From Bacillota bacterium (GTDB taxonomy: Bacteria; Bacillota; SHA-98; UBA4971): DNA of 64,000 nucleotides. A program made the translations under genes and the position numbers. Of the stretch, positions 20,484 to 29,579 are shown one piece after another. Every line of letters starts with the position of its first letter. Positions within the stretch are counted from its first letter, which is position 1. The notes below the pieces were generated by a model that was given only the letters and a program-made list of their open reading frames with translations, ran no database searches and was not told the origin of the DNA. The stretch is from assembly GCA_030024085.1 (NCBI GenBank), contig JASEJE010000008.1, positions 1 through 64,000 on the forward strand, in the 5' to 3' direction.

Positions 20484-21671
20484 TCAGCCCTCCTTTGACA
20501 GAATCGTGGCGACCACGTTGTTTCCGAAGCCGCCGAAGTTGACGGCAAGGCCGTGCTTTGCGCCCTCCACCTGACGACCGTTCGCCTCTCCGCGGAGCTG
20601 GCGAACGATCTCGACGATCTGAGAGACGCCCGTCGCTCCGAGAGGGTGTCCCTTGGCCTTCAGCCCGCCTGATGTATTGATGGGAAGCTTGCCTCCCACG
20701 CGGGTATCGCCGCGCCGGGCAGCGAGATGGCCCTCGCCTCTCGGGAAGAGGCCGGCCTCTTCTGATATGGCTATCTCAAGTATCGTGAAGGCGTCATGCA
20801 GCTCTGCTACGTCGATATCTTCGGGTTTGAGGCCAGCCATAGCGTATGCGCGTTCGGCCGCGAGGCGCACGGCAAGCAGGTCCGTGGGGATTTCGCGCTC
20901 TGCCACGACGTGAGTGTCAGTGGCCTGGCCGATCCCGGCGATCCTCACGGGCTTCTTCGGGAAACGGTCTACAAGGTCCATGGCGCACAGCACCAGCGCG
21001 GCGGCGCCGTCGGAGACGGGGCATACGTCGTATACGCGAAGGGGCTCCGCGACGTAAGGGTTGATGACGTGGGCGTCCTCGTCCTCGATGATCGCGTGAA
21101 AGTTCGGAACAAGCTGTATGTGGGCCACCGGATTGTGCATGGCGTGCTCGTGGTTCTTCACCGCGACCATGGCGAGGTCCTTTTCTGTCACGCCGTACTT
21201 GTCCATGTAGAGTCTGGTGAACATGCCCGCAAAAGCGGGGAGCGTGAGACCGTATGCATACTCGGCGTCGGGATGAAGCATCGTGGCGACGAAGTCGGTG
21301 GCTTCCCAGCCTGTCACGACGCGCATGAGTTCGCCGCCGACTACGAGAGCCACGTCACACATGCCGCTTGCGATGGCCATGTAGCCGAGTTTCACGGCGG
21401 ACGCGCCCGATGCGGGTCCGTTCTCGATGGTCTCGGCCATCGCGGGCTGCAGGTCGAGGGTGTCTACGAGCGCTGACGCGACGCTGCTCTGGCGGTTGAG
21501 GATCCCCGCCCCCATTGACGCGACGAACACCTGATCTACGTTACCCTTTCCCGTCTTGACCCCGGCGTCGTCAAGGGCTTCCAGCGCTGCGAGCGCCAGC
21601 ACATCGACGAGGGGTATTTCCGCGCGTCCGAATTTCGTGTGCCCGACGCCCGCGATTCCAACCTTCCTCAC
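20484..21671 (-). CDS. Thiolase-fold protein lacking the nucleophilic cysteine
   Basis: 395 residues, SCP-x/archaeal thiolase branch. The fold motifs are intact: LHDAFTILE, NTSGGLKAKGHPLGATG with the catalytic His. The usual acylated Cys position reads ENGPASGAS, with Pro where CASG is expected, and the C-terminal Cys motif reads NFGGFGNN. It therefore cannot run the standard Cys-dependent thiolase reaction. Thiolase-fold aldolases of the Ltp2 type also lack these Cys residues and need a DUF35 partner, which is encoded next door. The substrate is unknown. The GTG at 21671 follows AAGGTGGGA. Confidence 0.8.
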   Translation of the reverse strand: MRKVGIAGVGHTKFGRAEIPLVDVLALAALEALDDAGVKTGKGNVDQVFVASMGAGILNRQSSVASALVDTLDLQPAMAETIENGPASGASAVKLGYMAIASGMCDVALVVGGELMRVVTGWEATDFVATMLHPDAEYAYGLTLPAFAGMFTRLYMDKYGVTEKDLAMVAVKNHEHAMHNPVAHIQLVPNFHAIIEDEDAHVINPYVAEPLRVYDVCPVSDGAAALVLCAMDLVDRFPKKPVRIAGIGQATDTHVVAEREIPTDLLAVRLAAERAYAMAGLKPEDIDVAELHDAFTILEIAISEEAGLFPRGEGHLAARRGDTRVGGKLPINTSGGLKAKGHPLGATGVSQIVEIVRQLRGEANGRQVEGAKHGLAVNFGGFGNNVVATILSKEG

Positions 21672-21687
21672 TGCGATCCCACCTTTC

Positions 21688-22362
21688 TTACCGCTTGAAG
21701 CCTGGAATCTGGGGGTACTCAGAGGGTAGAATCAGCTTTCTGGCGACTTCGAGCATCTCCGGGGATACTGGTCTGCGACCCGTGCACTTCATGCGCTTGT
21801 GCTTTTCCCACAGGGCTTTCGTAAGGACGTGTGTCGGGACGCCACCGAGTTCATGCCAGGTGTCGGGCCTGCTCTCGAGCTCGTACTCGATCATCCATCG
21901 CCGATACCCTATTGGGCTCTCGGCCACGATGAGCACTTCCTGCTGACCCAGGTAGTCCATGTGGTATTCCATCTTGGCCGCGAAGAGCTGGGCACCGATC
22001 CTGAGCCCTCGCTTGATGGCCACGGTGTGGTATGACATCCCGAGGTCTGCGTCGACCATCCTCCCATTGACGATTCCGACGATGACGCCGTCGATGGTGC
22101 CCGCGAGCACGTACTCGTTCTTGACGCGATACCGCTGGTATGCCAGGAGTTCGGCGTAGAGCCTGGCAGCCACGATGTCATAGAAGTCCCTTTCCACCGT
22201 CACAAGGGGCCTCACGGCCTCGAGGAGCCGCGGAACGTCCTCGCGACCTACCTGGTGCACGACCATCTTCTCGCCGGAAGCAAGCGTGATGTACTTGGCG
22301 GGATACGGAGGCATGTCTAACTCGGGCGGACGAAGAGACTGCTCCAGCTTGTCAACGATCAT
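21688..22362 (-). CDS. GNAT-like acyltransferase, function unknown
   Basis: 224 residues. The middle of the protein (VLAGTIDGVIVGIVNGRMVD, followed by a helix with KRGLRIGAQLFAAKMEY) resembles the GNAT core with a degenerate acyl-CoA-binding loop. The C-terminal third (WHELGGVPTHVLTKALWEKHKRM) is unfamiliar. It is the first gene of an operon with the thiolase-fold protein and DUF35, so it may act on the same acyl-CoA. The ATG at 22362 follows GGAGGATT. Confidence 0.5.
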   Translation of the reverse strand: MIVDKLEQSLRPPELDMPPYPAKYITLASGEKMVVHQVGREDVPRLLEAVRPLVTVERDFYDIVAARLYAELLAYQRYRVKNEYVLAGTIDGVIVGIVNGRMVDADLGMSYHTVAIKRGLRIGAQLFAAKMEYHMDYLGQQEVLIVAESPIGYRRWMIEYELESRPDTWHELGGVPTHVLTKALWEKHKRMKCTGRRPVSPEMLEVARKLILPSEYPQIPGFKR

Positions 22363-22718
22363 CTCTGGAATCCTCCTTCTCGCGGCATTGACTTCCCGGA
22401 CGCTGACTTACGCGACACGCGACCGTGCGACGACGACGCAAGGCCACGACGACGCAAGCCGGGAACGCCCCGGAATTCGACATCTGTCAGTACACTAATT
22501 ACTCGCTTCTCGTGCGTGTCCTTTGGATAAGGTTCATAAAGTTTCGACCGGCGCTTTATGGCGACTTGCGACGATGAGAGCCTGGCCCGGCCTCCTCTCG
22601 CTTTCGCTTTACGGCCTTCGGAGGAACTGTGACGGCTTCTGTCGAATCTTTCTGTCAGGGTTCGGAGTGATGCCACAGGGCCTATTCAGCCGAAGGAGGT
22701 CCCGGAGGTGTCAAGGCC
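22363..22718. other. Divergent promoter region between acyltransferase-like gene and pucR
   Basis: 356 bp without a convincing ORF. It contains a short tandem duplication (ACGACGACGCAAGGCC and a near copy, about 22428-22461) and several TTCTGTC/TCTGTCA motifs near 22485 and 22640-22665 that could be operators. No clear -35/-10 pair was found. Confidence 0.4.
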
Positions 22719-24419
22719 ATGCTGCACGAGGTCGGCATAACGGTGGAGGAGATCCTCACGCTCCCGGCGTTCGTCGGCGCAAAGGTGACGGGAGGGCGCC
22801 AGGGACTCGGCCGGGTCGTGACAAACGTCAATGTCATGGAGGTGCCAGACATCCTGGAGTGGATCAGGGAGGGAGACCTTCTTCTCACCACAGGCTACCC
22901 CATCAAGGACGATGTGGAGGCCCAGAAGACCCTCCTCCCGAGGCTTGCGGCGAAGGGGCTCGCGGCGGTGGCGTTCAAGCCCAAGCGGTACATCGATACG
23001 GTGCCTTCTCACATGGTAGAGGCTGCGGACGAGTATGGGTTGCCGCTTCTCGAGTTGCCGCCGGAGGTGAGCTTTTCCGAACTCATTTCGGCGGTGCTGG
23101 CTCAGATTGTGAATCGCCAGGCGAGGTTCGTGAAGCTGGGCATGGCTGTGCACCGCAAGTTCATGAATCTTATCGTGGAAGGCGGAGGCCTCGAGGAGAT
23201 CGCAAGCGCCCTCGCGGACCTGCTCAAGGCCACCGTGCTTGTGGAGGACTCGCTCAACCTTCGTCGAGCGTTCGCCGGTGAGAACTGGGGCAGGGGGACG
23301 GCAGACCTTGTCCGCACTATTCTGGACCGGCCCGCAGAGCTCCTTGCCACCGAGACGCTCACCGACAGCGTAGAGGGCACAGTGCTATCGTTCCAGCGCG
23401 AGCAGGTCGAGGGCGATGGTTACAGGGCCGAGGTGGTGCGGGTGCCGGTGACGAGCGCCAACGAGCAGTTCGGCTCCATCAAGGCGGTGAAGTTCGAGAG
23501 TAGCTTCACCGTGCTAGACCTTCTCAACCTCGAGCGCCTGTGCCCGCTCATATCGTTCGACATCATCCGGCACCATGGCCTCGTCCAGGTGGAACAGAAG
23601 TATCGCACCGAGTTCCTGGACCAGCTCTTCTCCACCGAGCATCCGGACGAGGAGAGGTTCATGGCGAGGGGGAAGACGTTCGGCTGGGACCTTGGCCTTG
23701 AGTATGTGGCCGTGCTTTTCGATGTGCGACCCAGCAACAAGATCGAGAACATAGCCGAGAACGAGCGAGCCTGCCAGCTTGCCAAGGCCCAGGCCACGAC
23801 CATTCTCGGCGACTTCTGCCGCAGGAACAGGCTGAAGCACATACTCACCAGCCATGCCAGCGGGATACTACTCTTCCTGCATCCAGAGGGCATTACAGGC
23901 CGGGACGCCGTTGCGTGGGTCGACGATACCATCAGGAAAGCCCGCAAGAACATCCAGCGCTGGACCGTTACGTGCGGGGTCGGTCGCCCCGGGAAGGGGG
24001 CAGACGGTCTCAGGAAGAGCTACCGTGAAGCGCGCGCCTCACTTGAGCTGGGGCGCACCATCTTCGGCGGGGGGCGCGACGTTCACTACGAGGCGCTTGG
24101 GGTGTACCGGCTCCTCCTGGGGCAGTCTGATGTCGCGGAGCAAAAGAGGTTTGCCGCAGAGGTGGTGGACCCGCTGCGGATATATGACACATCCAGGGGC
24201 GGCGAACTCCTGAAGACCCTCGAGACGTACCTCCAGACCAACGGAAATGCCAAGAGGACCGCGGCGCTTCTCTTCACTCACTATAACACCGTGCTGTACC
24301 GGCTCAACAAGATCAAGCAACTCACAGGCCTCGACCCGTATCACCCCGACCAGCGTCTGACCCTCCAGACGGCCCTGCGGCTGTTCAGGATATACGGCTC
24401 CGACGAGGCCGGGGCGTAG
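22719..24419 (+). CDS. pucR: PucR-family transcriptional regulator
   Basis: 566 residues. The N-terminal PucR-like sensory domain (about 1-130) contains VTNVNVMEVPDILEWIREGDLLLTTGYP. The central region is GGDEF-like/CdaR-type (about 290-440). The C-terminal PucR helix-turn-helix (about 495-560) contains ETYLQTNGNAKRTAALLFTH and HYNTVLYRLNKIK. Such regulators control purine, allantoin or related catabolism in response to pathway intermediates. It heads the catabolic cluster on the same strand. The ATG follows GGAGGT. Confidence 0.88.
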   Translation: MLHEVGITVEEILTLPAFVGAKVTGGRQGLGRVVTNVNVMEVPDILEWIREGDLLLTTGYPIKDDVEAQKTLLPRLAAKGLAAVAFKPKRYIDTVPSHMVEAADEYGLPLLELPPEVSFSELISAVLAQIVNRQARFVKLGMAVHRKFMNLIVEGGGLEEIASALADLLKATVLVEDSLNLRRAFAGENWGRGTADLVRTILDRPAELLATETLTDSVEGTVLSFQREQVEGDGYRAEVVRVPVTSANEQFGSIKAVKFESSFTVLDLLNLERLCPLISFDIIRHHGLVQVEQKYRTEFLDQLFSTEHPDEERFMARGKTFGWDLGLEYVAVLFDVRPSNKIENIAENERACQLAKAQATTILGDFCRRNRLKHILTSHASGILLFLHPEGITGRDAVAWVDDTIRKARKNIQRWTVTCGVGRPGKGADGLRKSYREARASLELGRTIFGGGRDVHYEALGVYRLLLGQSDVAEQKRFAAEVVDPLRIYDTSRGGELLKTLETYLQTNGNAKRTAALLFTHYNTVLYRLNKIKQLTGLDPYHPDQRLTLQTALRLFRIYGSDEAGA

Positions 24420-24548
24420 CGGCGGCTGCGTATGGGGTAGGGGAGGGGCAAAGGGGGGAACTGTGACAGAACAGGCGCCGGAACTTTATGATGGTTTCAC
24501 AAAGGTATGCGCCCGCCCGGCTTGGAATTACTGAAATGAGGAAACCAG

Positions 24549-25484
24549 GTGAGCTATGTCATGGAAAGGGCGATGGACAGGAGCCCGGCCGGAGGAGCGC
24601 AAAGATACCTGGGCGCGGTTCAGGCAGGGCCGCGCTTTTGCGATCTTCTCTCCGGCGTACGGCGCTACCTGGTCCACAGCGTCTTTGCAAGGGCCATCAA
24701 CCTGTGGGACGGGCAGGAGTTCCTCACCCTGCTGCCTCTTTCGCGCGGATGCGGAGCGACCTGGGCCACAGTCGCGGTTGCGCCGGGGGAGTCGTTCCTC
24801 GACTTTGGGCTTGCGCCCGGGCTGGAGGTCGAGGCCCGCAGCGGGAGGTGGGTGAGGCTCGGGCCAGAGGTCGTCGTGGATTTCGGCTCCGCCCTGGCGT
24901 GGGAAAGCAAGCTTGCCGCGGTGGCGGTGGGTGACGTGCGCGAGACGCACCTTCGGGCGCTTCTCGACACCCTGCTCAGGGCCCCGGCGCCCTCGCCGAT
25001 TCGCGGGGCCATCGACGGCAACGGCGGGCCCGGCCGGGGCATCGTGGCTCTTCTCGACGGCCTCAGGGCGTCGGTGCAGGCCGCAGATGGCGCGCGGCTG
25101 GGAGCGGCCCTGGGTGGCCTTGTGGGCTTCGGGCCGGGCCTTACACCGAGCGGGGACGATGTGGTCGCGGGTCTTTGCCTTGCGAGAGCCGTAATGAGGA
25201 AGGCGTGCGGGAAGCCGGACGGGTTCTGGGAGGACGCCGTCCGGGAGGCGCTCGGTCGCACCCATGCTCTAAGCGGGTTTCTTGTCCGGGAGGCGCTCGG
25301 GGGGAGGAGCCACGAGTTCGCGGAGGACGCCCTCTACCATCTCCTCGCAGGTGGGCCACGCGAAACGGCTCATGGGGCAACAAGGCTTGTCAGCATCGGT
25401 GCAACCTCCGGGTTCGACATGGGGGTCGGTATCTATCTTGCCGCCGAGTGGCAGAGGAGGTATGCCTGGTGTTCGAGCGGCTGA
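24549..25484 (+). CDS. allH: DUF2877 protein, AllH-like subunit of oxamate carbamoyltransferase
   Basis: 311 residues. The conserved GFGPGLTPSGDDVVAGL motif of DUF2877 (E. coli YlbF/AllH) is present at about residues 195-212. With the next two genes it matches the AllF-AllG-AllH set described as a three-gene oxamate carbamoyltransferase, which releases oxamate and carbamoyl phosphate. The GTG at 24549 or the ATG at 24561 may be the start. It overlaps the fdrA-like gene by 16 bp. Confidence 0.75.
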   Translation: MSYVMERAMDRSPAGGAQRYLGAVQAGPRFCDLLSGVRRYLVHSVFARAINLWDGQEFLTLLPLSRGCGATWATVAVAPGESFLDFGLAPGLEVEARSGRWVRLGPEVVVDFGSALAWESKLAAVAVGDVRETHLRALLDTLLRAPAPSPIRGAIDGNGGPGRGIVALLDGLRASVQAADGARLGAALGGLVGFGPGLTPSGDDVVAGLCLARAVMRKACGKPDGFWEDAVREALGRTHALSGFLVREALGGRSHEFAEDALYHLLAGGPRETAHGATRLVSIGATSGFDMGVGIYLAAEWQRRYAWCSSG

Positions 25485-27067
25485 CGGTCAAGAAGGACGC
25501 CTACTATGACTCGGTTGTCCTGATGAGATTGACCCAGGAGGTGCAGAGGCTTGCCGGGATCACTGACGCCCTCGTGGGCATGGCGACCGACCTGAACAAG
25601 GACAGCGCGCGAGCGATGGGCTTCGCCGACCCGGAGCTGGAGGAGGCCGGGCCGAACGACCTCATCGTTGCTCTCGTGGGCGAAGAAGAGAAGATCCTCG
25701 ACGAGGCTGGGAAGGTGGTTGCAGCCAGGCTGGAGAGCAGGCCCAGGCCCAGGACGGGGGCGGAGTCTACCCGACCGGAGGCGGTCTATTCGTCGCTTTC
25801 GGAGGTTCCCATCGGCGGAGGCGGCGTCGCCGCGATCTCGGTGCCGGGGACCTATGCAGCGCGCGAGGCACGCGCAGCCCTCAGGCGGGGGCTGCACGTG
25901 TTCCTCTTCAGCGACAACGTCTCACTCGAGGACGAGCGGGTTTTGAAGGAGACGGGCCGCAGGGAGGGCCTCCTCGTCATGGGGCCTGACTGCGGCACCG
26001 CTGTCATAGGGGGCATCGGCCTGGGATTTGCAAACAAGGTGCGGCCCGGGCGCATCGGCATCGTGGCGGCCTCGGGAACGGGGTTGCAGCAGGCGCTCGC
26101 CGTCATCGACAGGCTGGGAGAGGGGATCACCCATGCCATAGGCACCGGAGGCCGCGACCTGCGCAGGGAGATCGGGGCCATAACCACGCTGATGGGGCTT
26201 GACATCCTGGAACAGGACGAGGCCACCGCCGTGAAGATGGTCATATCCAAGCCGCCCCACGAGGAGGTGCGCCGGCGGGTCATAGCCGCTCTCGAGGGCG
26301 GCAGCAAGCCCTCGGTCGTGTGTTTCATGGGCGAAGAAGGGGGCATGCCCGGGGCGGGGGCGGGGGCGGGGAAGGTGAGGTTCGCAGGAGACCTTGAGGA
26401 GGCCGCCGTCGTTGCCTGCTCGCTCGCAGGCGCGGGGGCGGGCCGGGAACTCTATCCACAGGAAGAGATAGAGGCGATCGTGCGAGGTGTTGCGGCGCGC
26501 ATGCCTGGTGCGGGCGGCGGCACAGGCCGGGTGGGGGGCCATCTCCGGGGGCTGTACGGCGGTGGTACTCTGTGCGAGGAGACTATGACGGTCCTTGCAC
26601 GGTCAGGGATAGAGGTATACTCGAACGTCGCCTGGCGGCCGGAGCTCTTGCTCGAGGACCCGGAGATGAGTCACGCTCACACATGTATCGACATGGGCGA
26701 CGACTACTTCACGAGGGGTCGGCCGCACCCGATGCTCGAGCCCGGCCTTCGCGCGCCGAGATACCTCCGTGAAGCGCGCGATCCCGATGTCGGCATTCTT
26801 CTCTTCGACGTGGTCCTCGGGTACGGGTGCCATCCAGACCCGGCGGGCGTGATGGCGGAGGCGGTCCGGGAGGCAGCGGAGATCGCCCGACGCGGAGGCC
26901 GGGCCCTCGTCCAGATCGCTGTGGTCGTCGGCACCTCCGGGGATCCGCAGGGTCTCGCAGGGCAGGAGAAAGCCCTTCGCGACGCGGGCGCAGTCGTCCT
27001 ATCATCCAATTACGCCGCTGCGAGGCTTGTGGCTTTACTACTCGGGTCAGGACGCTTCTCACGGTGA
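25469..27067 (+). CDS. fdrA: FdrA/AllF-like acyl-CoA-synthetase-superfamily protein
   Basis: About 532 residues, close to E. coli FdrA. It has two succinyl-CoA-synthetase-like Rossmann units. One has GLLVMGPDCGTAVIGGIGLGFAN with an SCS-type loop and GIVAASGTGLQQ; the second ends at IAVVVGTSGDPQGLAGQEKAL. The GTG at 25469 follows GAGGAGG with 8 nt spacing, which rejects the longer frame opening at 25175. Gly/Ala runs (GAGAGAGK, GAGGGTG) are lineage-specific. It is predicted to act with AllH and AllG on a carbamoylated intermediate. Confidence 0.78.
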   Translation: MFERLTVKKDAYYDSVVLMRLTQEVQRLAGITDALVGMATDLNKDSARAMGFADPELEEAGPNDLIVALVGEEEKILDEAGKVVAARLESRPRPRTGAESTRPEAVYSSLSEVPIGGGGVAAISVPGTYAAREARAALRRGLHVFLFSDNVSLEDERVLKETGRREGLLVMGPDCGTAVIGGIGLGFANKVRPGRIGIVAASGTGLQQALAVIDRLGEGITHAIGTGGRDLRREIGAITTLMGLDILEQDEATAVKMVISKPPHEEVRRRVIAALEGGSKPSVVCFMGEEGGMPGAGAGAGKVRFAGDLEEAAVVACSLAGAGAGRELYPQEEIEAIVRGVAARMPGAGGGTGRVGGHLRGLYGGGTLCEETMTVLARSGIEVYSNVAWRPELLLEDPEMSHAHTCIDMGDDYFTRGRPHPMLEPGLRAPRYLREARDPDVGILLFDVVLGYGCHPDPAGVMAEAVREAAEIARRGGRALVQIAVVVGTSGDPQGLAGQEKALRDAGAVVLSSNYAAARLVALLLGSGRFSR

Positions 27068-27141
27068 TGTGCCTATCTTCTGGAAACGCGGTGGCGAGCT
27101 AAAGCGTTCATGCTGGCTCGTGGGCGAGGAGGGATGAGAGC

Positions 27142-28551
27142 ATGGCGACGGTGAAGAACTGGCCTCCCACCGGGGCGGTCGTCAATCTCGGCAGCAGCGT
27201 GTTTGCCAGGTCCATGCGCGATCAGGGCGCAAGTGTGTACGAAGTCCTGTGGGAACCGCCCGCCCGCGGCAAGCTCGAGCTCATCGAGATCCTGGATGTC
27301 CTGGCTGGCAGAGAAGACATCGAGGAGGCCAACCGCCTTGCGCTGGAGAGATACAGCTCCGCGCAGCCGGTCCTCGTCGGCATCGGAAGGGCACGCGATG
27401 TCATCCCGGGCTTTGGCGGAAAGATGCTCCTTCATGCGGGCCCACCCATTACGTGGGACAGAATGTCAGGTCCCCTGAAGGGGGCGATCGTCGGGGCAAT
27501 CGTCTACGAAGGCTGGGCCGCATCGCCGGAGGACGCGGAGGGAATCGCGGTCGAGGGAGACGTGGAGTTCTCCCCGTGCCATGAGCACTCCGCCGTCGGC
27601 CCGATGGCGGGCGTTGTCTCCCCGTCCATGCCTGTGTTCATCATCGAGAACAGGACCGCCGGAAACAGGTCGTACTGCACTCTCAACGAGGGTCTGGGAA
27701 AGGTCCTGCGGTATGGGGCGTATAGCAGCGAGGTTCTCGACAGGCTGAGGTGGATGGCTGACGTCCTCGCGCCTGTCCTCGCGAAAGGCATCGAGCTTTC
27801 CGGAGGCATCGACCTCAAGTCCATAATCGCCCAGGCCCTACACATGGGGGACGAGGTGCACAACCGCAACAGGGCCGCGACCTCGCTCTTCATCCGCACC
27901 GTAGCGCCATACCTGCTCGACACGGGCTTCCCCCTTGCCAACATCCGTCGCGTCCTCGAGTTTATGAACGGCAACGACCACTTCTTCCTCAACCTTTCCA
28001 TGCCGGCCGCCAAAGCCATGCTGGAGGCCGCCCACGGGGTGCCGAAGAGCACCATGGTCACCGTCATGAGCAGGAACGGCACGGATTTCGGTATCAAGGT
28101 GAGCGGGCTTGGAGCCGAGTGGTTCGTTGGCCCGGCCGAGAAGGTGAAGGGCCTCTATTTCCCAGGCTTCCGTGACGAGGACGCGAACCCGGACATCGGC
28201 GACTCCTCGATAACCGAGACGGCGGGGCTGGGCGGGTTCGCCATGGCGGCGGCCATTCCAATCGTGCAGTTCGTCGGCGGCACGCCTGACGATGCCCTCG
28301 GTTTCTCCAGGAAGATGTACCGCATCACCATGACAGAGAACAGGTTCTTCAGCATACCGGTCCTGGGCTTTCGCGGGACGCCCACCGGAATCGATCTTCG
28401 AAAGGTGGTGGAGACGGGAATTCTGCCGCAGATAAACACGGGCGTCGCCCACAAGGATCCCGGGATAGGACAGGTCGGCGCGGGGCTCGTGACCCCGCCA
28501 TGGGAATGTTTCGAGAAAGCGCTTTTGGCCTTTGCCGGGAGATATGCGTGA
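27142..28551 (+). CDS. allG: DUF1116 protein, AllG-like
   Basis: 469 residues, matching E. coli YlbE/AllG in length and in the conserved HNRNRAATSLFIRTVAPYLL, ENRTAGNRSYCTLNEG and FNGNDHFFLN-like stretches. It is the third component of the predicted oxamate carbamoyltransferase. It starts 74 bp after fdrA at an ATG behind GAGGAGGG. No carbamate kinase, the usual fourth gene, is in the window. Confidence 0.75.
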   Translation: MATVKNWPPTGAVVNLGSSVFARSMRDQGASVYEVLWEPPARGKLELIEILDVLAGREDIEEANRLALERYSSAQPVLVGIGRARDVIPGFGGKMLLHAGPPITWDRMSGPLKGAIVGAIVYEGWAASPEDAEGIAVEGDVEFSPCHEHSAVGPMAGVVSPSMPVFIIENRTAGNRSYCTLNEGLGKVLRYGAYSSEVLDRLRWMADVLAPVLAKGIELSGGIDLKSIIAQALHMGDEVHNRNRAATSLFIRTVAPYLLDTGFPLANIRRVLEFMNGNDHFFLNLSMPAAKAMLEAAHGVPKSTMVTVMSRNGTDFGIKVSGLGAEWFVGPAEKVKGLYFPGFRDEDANPDIGDSSITETAGLGGFAMAAAIPIVQFVGGTPDDALGFSRKMYRITMTENRFFSIPVLGFRGTPTGIDLRKVVETGILPQINTGVAHKDPGIGQVGAGLVTPPWECFEKALLAFAGRYA

Positions 28552-28592
28552 GCCGCAGCTCCAGACTTCAGCATGTGAGGAGGGGTTTTGTG

Positions 28593-29384
28593 GTGTTGTC
28601 GTTCTGGGATAAGGTGCAGATGTACGACCTGACACAGCCGCTGAGTCATCTCACACCGCCCTGGCCGACCTACGAGCCGCTTCAGATCAAGTTCTTCAAG
28701 CGGCTGAGCCCCAACGGTGCCAACGGGCAGCTCATCACGACGTCGAATCACGTGGGAACGCATCTCGACGGCCCGCTGCATTTCTGCACCCACGGCAAGG
28801 ACATAGCGAGCCTGCCCCTTGACTACCTCGTGGGCCCGGGGGTCGTGGTGGATATCAGTGACATCGCCGAGGACTACGGGATCTACGCGTCGCTGGACAT
28901 CACCGAGCGCGTCGAGGTGCGCGAGGGGGATATCCTGGTCATCCACACCGGCTACCATCACTACGCATGGGATCAACCTGAGGCAGACGAAGTGCGGTAC
29001 ATGATCAAGCACCCAGGCCCTGCGCGGGAGTTCGCGGACTGGTGCAGGAAGATGAGGCTGAAGTGGCTCGCCGTGGACTGCGGGTCAGCCGATCACCCGA
29101 TGAACACGAAGATCCGCGAGTGGATGCCGGTGCAGGCAAGGGAGGCCGACGAGCATCTCAAGAAGAGATACGGGAAGGGTCTCGATGACTTCTTCCGCCC
29201 CGAGGATTATCAGGTCATGCACACCGCCCTCTTCCCCCACGACATAATCCACGCTGAGAACGTGGGCGGCGACATCGACAAGATCCTCAACAGGCGTCTC
29301 GTGATCGGTTGCTTCCCGTGGAGGTTCGTGGGCGGGGAGTCGTCCATCTGCCGCATCGTGGCCTTCGACACGAAGGAGGCATGA
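28593..29384 (+). CDS. Cyclase-family metal-dependent hydrolase (kynurenine formamidase-like)
   Basis: About 263 residues. The family signature HVGTHLDGPLHF carries the metal-binding His/Asp set, and LAVDCGSADHP is also typical. Relatives hydrolyse formylkynurenine, isatin or cyclic amides, so an amide ring-opening step between a hydroxylated heterocycle and an open-chain carbamoyl compound is plausible here. The GTG at 28593 lies 7 nt after GAGGAGGGG. The substrate is inferred only from context. Confidence 0.82.
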   Translation: MLSFWDKVQMYDLTQPLSHLTPPWPTYEPLQIKFFKRLSPNGANGQLITTSNHVGTHLDGPLHFCTHGKDIASLPLDYLVGPGVVVDISDIAEDYGIYASLDITERVEVREGDILVIHTGYHHYAWDQPEADEVRYMIKHPGPAREFADWCRKMRLKWLAVDCGSADHPMNTKIREWMPVQAREADEHLKKRYGKGLDDFFRPEDYQVMHTALFPHDIIHAENVGGDIDKILNRRLVIGCFPWRFVGGESSICRIVAFDTKEA

Positions 29385-29579
29385 GGGACGGAGGTTCCTG
29401 ACCAGCCTGTGGCCGGGCTGTGATCGTGATGTGACAGGTATCTACTTCGGTTGCTGGCGTTTTGTTGACCGTCACGAAGGGTTTCCGCCAGAGAATAGCG
29501 AAGTCGTGAGCGTGATGCATAAGTAGACACACAACGAGCATAAAGTCGCGCAACCAGTACGGAGGAAGGAGGGCGGAAG

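Noticed and set aside
25175-25468. N-terminal extension of the fdrA-like gene
   Set aside because: It overlaps the AllH-like gene in another frame; the GTG at 25469 with GAGGAGG gives the normal FdrA N-terminus.
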